DNA of 24,123 bases from Phycisphaerales bacterium UBA2421 (GTDB lineage: Bacteria; Planctomycetota; Phycisphaerae; Tepidisphaerales; Tepidisphaeraceae): the NCBI GenBank assembly GCA_002343075.1, contig DDRH01000002.1:335-24457 (forward strand), written 5' to 3'. Each line of letters opens with the position of its first letter. The first letter of the stretch is position 1. Shown here piece by piece: positions 21,822 to 24,123 of this stretch. Made by a program: the position numbers and the translations under genes. The notes beneath the pieces were generated by a model, which was not told where the DNA came from, ran no database searches, and saw nothing but the letters and a program-made list of their open reading frames with translations.

Positions 21822-21880
21822 GGTGAAGAGCTTGTCATGGTGAGCGTGTTGGCTGAATCAATTCCAGACCCCTTTTTCTC

Positions 21881-22018
21881 GACCATGTTCGCCGACGCGG
21901 TGTTGCTCGTGGCTTCGCTGAGAAGGATCGCGAGCAGAATCGAGACGCCGGTGAGCATCCACACCGAACTGGCGCCGATTCTGCCTGTGAGCCCTTCGCC
22001 CATCGCCTTGGCGACGCC
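21881..22018 (-). pseudogene. Fragment of a DASS/SLC13-type anion transporter
   Basis: The minus-strand translation reads GVAKAMGEGLTGRIG, then a hydrophobic helix, then LLSEATSNTASANMV. The last part matches the SNT signature and its preceding helix in divalent anion:sodium symporters (a full protein has about 450-600 residues). Only about 46 residues are present. The frame before it reads as a PEP-CTERM tail, and after it the transporter sequence stops abruptly. No start codon or ribosome binding site belongs to it. This is a relic, not a gene. Confidence 0.45.
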
Positions 22019-22100
22019 GGTGCAGCAGCACCCCGGCGGCGCCGCCGCCAGGATGCTTGCGCTGGTCGGTTCGGGTACGGTGATCAGGAATACACTTTTT
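22008..22100 (-). pseudogene. Frameshifted PEP-CTERM tail remnant
   Basis: Thirty-odd bases after the stop of the dockerin/PEP-CTERM gene, the minus strand reads FLITVPEPTSASIL. A one-base frame change inside a GCG/GGC run then gives GGGAAGVLLHRRR. Together these would form a complete second PEP-CTERM signal: VPEP, hydrophobic helix, basic end. It has no start of its own, so it is the tail of a lost paralogue. Confidence 0.4.
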
Positions 22101-22110
22101 TCGCCGCCGG

Positions 22111-24099
22111 TCAACTCGGCAAGCGTCGCTTCATCGACCCTGCTAGCGCCAGCAGCGCCAACGCGCCACCAATCGGTTCAGGAATGCTCGCGCGGAGAGC
22201 CGTAGGCATTTCGGGAATGGTTCCCAGGTTCATTGAATCAAACTGCTCAAACATCGCCCACGTGTCAGCGTTGTAGCGAGCTTCCCAGTAGATTTGCGGG
22301 TAGGCGAGCAGGGCAACGTAAAGCTCCTGCAACGGCGAAACAACGCTGCCGCCGGTGCCGCGCGCGATTGTCGTCGCACCAAAGTTTGTAGCGAGTGCCG
22401 TAAAGTCGTCGAGATCGACTTTCCCGTCGTAGTTGCTGTCGCCGTCGCTCCAACGCTTGTCGGTCAAACCAAAGGCGGATGCCAACCGGGTGAAATCATT
22501 AAGGTCCACTTGACCGGTCAAGTCGGTGTCGCCAAGGTATGTGAACTTCCAAAGCTCAGTGGTGTCATCAATAACCTGCGACGCGAATGTCGCAGTCCCG
22601 CCGGTAAATGTGAGAATGCTGGATGCTTCGGCATATCCCACGCCAAACACCGACGTACCTATTGCACTGGAAGAGATGATGCCGTTGCCATTCCACGACC
22701 CGCCGGCATAACCTGCGATGATCTGCGCGATGTGTCCGCTTGGGGCATACGTTCCGCCGTTATAAATCGAACCCATCGGGCTGACACCGAAGTGATCGAT
22801 GATGAACTCGTTGTTGGTAATGTCGACCGTGGCGACCGGCGATGTGTCGCCGTCGATGATGATTTCGTTCACTCGGCTCACATGATTGTTGGCCCCGCCG
22901 TCGAAGATCGTCGAGCCTTCCTGTCGCACGCGCAGGGTGCCTTCGTCAACAAGCAACTGGCCCACGCGATAATGCCGCGCTTCGTAGTTTCCTCCGCCAA
23001 ATTTCCTGACCGTCCCGTTGAGAAACCCGCTCGTTCCTTCACCGACGTAGCCCCCGTACAGCAGCGACGTGCCGCTGTTCACCTTCATTTCGACAAGCGC
23101 GCCTTCCACAAGTGAAAGCGTGCCGGTGTCTGCCGACGACCATCCGGCGTTGTCAAACACTAACGCGCGGTCAATGTCTTCAAACGTCTCCAGGTTAAGG
23201 CGGTTGCCGTTGGTGCGCACGTCGCCATGAAAAGTAACATCGTTGCCCTTGCTGCGAATCAGCGACTCGGCGGTGACGTTGATGTCATTTCCGATCGTGA
23301 ATGAGCCGAGCGAGAAAAACATAGTGCCGCCGTTCATATTGCATGTGCCGATGCCAAGCGGGCCTTTAGTTATCGATGTTCCAGATGAAGGACTGGAAGA
23401 CCCGAGGACCTGCAATTGCACATTCTGGTCGACCCGCATCCCTCCGCTGAAGGTACTTTCTGGTGAGATGCTCTCTCCGAACAGGAAGTTCGCGTTCTCT
23501 TCGCCCGGCAGCTTCGATAGGACAATCGAACCAGCGCCGTCGACCCTGCAACGCATCCTGATGGCGGAGTTCCCCGTGCGCATGGTCAGCCGGCTGGGGA
23601 CATTGAGCGTGAGCGTACCCTCGGAGGCGGGAACGTCGCCGCCGAGCCAAACGGTTAAGTTGGGAACCCCGTCGAATCCACCGAACGTAGGCGTTCCGCC
23701 ACCGGTGCCAAAGGTGATGCTGGCCGCTGCCGTGGTGTGCCCGTCGATGAATCCCGTGCCGGTGGCGCGTATGAAGGTATTTCCTTGAGGTGCCATACCT
23801 GCCAAGATGAGCGTGCCTACCGACGCGGCGGCGGGAATGGTGCCGTTACCGTCGGTGACATACAGATCTTCAAAAATGACGGTATTGGAGACAATCGCGG
23901 TGTCGGTCGGGTCGGGGAGACCTACCGGAATCCAGTTACTGCCACTGTTCCAAACGCTTTGTCCGAATCCCGTGTTTTGAAACGTCAGCGTCGCGCCTGA
24001 TGTTTCGACGACCAGCGCCGTCGAAAGTGTAAGGATGATCGCGAATGCAGCAAGAATTCTCTTGCCGCCCGACAAGAAACTAGTGAGAATCGCGTGCAT
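22111..24099 (-). CDS. Exported protein with dockerin-type EF-hand repeats and PEP-CTERM sorting signal
   Basis: This 662-residue protein has an N-terminal signal peptide (basic GGKR, then ILAAFAIILTLSTALVV, cleavage near residues 35-40). A long beta-rich, Gly/Thr/Asn/Ser-rich region follows (about 40-515) that resembles planctomycete passenger-type repeats (WNSGSNWIPVGLPDPTDTAIV near the start). Two calcium-binding dockerin type I loops come next (about 519-570: GDTDLTGQVDLNDF and DGDSNYDGKVDLDDF). The protein ends with IPEP, a hydrophobic helix and MKRRLPS, a PEP-CTERM signal. It should be exported and anchored or released by an exosortase. In planctomycetes such dockerin repeats are common without any cellulosome. 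ATG 24099 follows AGGAGG at 4 nt, the best ribosome binding site in the window. The AGGAGGCCTC unit is duplicated upstream. Confidence 0.9.
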   Translation of the reverse strand: MHAILTSFLSGGKRILAAFAIILTLSTALVVETSGATLTFQNTGFGQSVWNSGSNWIPVGLPDPTDTAIVSNTVIFEDLYVTDGNGTIPAAASVGTLILAGMAPQGNTFIRATGTGFIDGHTTAAASITFGTGGGTPTFGGFDGVPNLTVWLGGDVPASEGTLTLNVPSRLTMRTGNSAIRMRCRVDGAGSIVLSKLPGEENANFLFGESISPESTFSGGMRVDQNVQLQVLGSSSPSSGTSITKGPLGIGTCNMNGGTMFFSLGSFTIGNDINVTAESLIRSKGNDVTFHGDVRTNGNRLNLETFEDIDRALVFDNAGWSSADTGTLSLVEGALVEMKVNSGTSLLYGGYVGEGTSGFLNGTVRKFGGGNYEARHYRVGQLLVDEGTLRVRQEGSTIFDGGANNHVSRVNEIIIDGDTSPVATVDITNNEFIIDHFGVSPMGSIYNGGTYAPSGHIAQIIAGYAGGSWNGNGIISSSAIGTSVFGVGYAEASSILTFTGGTATFASQVIDDTTELWKFTYLGDTDLTGQVDLNDFTRLASAFGLTDKRWSDGDSNYDGKVDLDDFTALATNFGATTIARGTGGSVVSPLQELYVALLAYPQIYWEARYNADTWAMFEQFDSMNLGTIPEMPTALRASIPEPIGGALALLALAGSMKRRLPS

Positions 24100-24123
24100 G
24101 AGGCCTCCTGAACGAGGCCTCCT
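24100..24123 (-). promoter_or_regulatory. Duplicated ribosome binding site forming a hairpin
   Basis: On the minus strand AGGAGGCCTC occurs twice, separated by GTTC, directly before ATG 24099. GAGGCCTC is itself a palindrome, so the two copies (24100-24107 and 24114-24121) can pair in an 8-bp stem with a 6-nt loop, hiding both Shine-Dalgarno sequences. The window ends here, so further copies upstream cannot be excluded. Confidence 0.6.

Noticed and set aside
21627..22205. 192-codon plus-strand frame between the Sel1 and dockerin genes
   Set aside because: No recognisable domain or ribosome binding site, and it runs antisense into the end of the dockerin gene; the minus strand explains the bases better as fragments.
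1..24123. CRISPR arrays, intact insertion sequences, integrase or phage genes
   Set aside because: No regularly spaced repeats, transposase, integrase or structural phage motifs were seen on either strand.

Overview
The window reads as chromosomal DNA of a planctomycete-like bacterium, probably of the Phycisphaerae type. This is an inference from three things: two large exported proteins ending in PEP-CTERM sorting signals, one of which also carries dockerin-type EF-hand repeats and the other passenger-type beta repeats; a deoxyhypusine-synthase-family enzyme; and high GC content with few strong Shine-Dalgarno sites. No rRNA, tRNA, CRISPR array or intact insertion sequence was found.

Layout. 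Positions 2-1528 hold the 3' part of purL. At 1751-3598 is a PAS-GGDEF-EAL cyclic-di-GMP protein. A long mostly minus-strand block follows (about 14.7 kb down to 3.6 kb): an unknown protein, a fatty acid desaturase, a deoxyhypusine-synthase-like enzyme with a structured leader, a Fic protein, 3-methyladenine glycosylase tag, a YggS-type PLP protein, a small two-helix membrane protein overlapping a tail-anchored coiled-coil protein, a higBA toxin-antitoxin pair, pheA, and a FecR-domain protein translationally coupled to a DUF2726 protein. From about 14.77 kb a plus-strand passenger-type PEP-CTERM protein runs to 17592. Its 5' end looks truncated and abuts the unknown minus-strand gene head to head. 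A 519-bp intergenic region (17593-18111) holds a UUCG hairpin, a GC-rich foldable block, an AT-rich stretch and two identical 16-bp palindromes resembling parS. Then come upp and leuD (minus), a methyltransferase and a Sel1-repeat protein (plus), a 631-bp graveyard of gene fragments, and a dockerin/PEP-CTERM protein (minus) reaching the right end.

How it fits together. Most genes are housekeeping: purine synthesis, phenylalanine synthesis, leucine synthesis, pyrimidine salvage, alkylation repair, PLP homeostasis and lipid desaturation. The accessory layer is surface or exported proteins (PEP-CTERM, dockerin, FecR, Sel1), signalling (c-di-GMP, Fic) and one toxin-antitoxin module. No exosortase, cohesin, PurS/PurQ, LeuC or ParAB is present here. 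The best candidates for something undescribed are the nested-hairpin leader in front of the deoxyhypusine-synthase-like gene, the paired parS-like palindromes, and the apparent recombination scars at about 14.76 kb and 21.6-22.1 kb.
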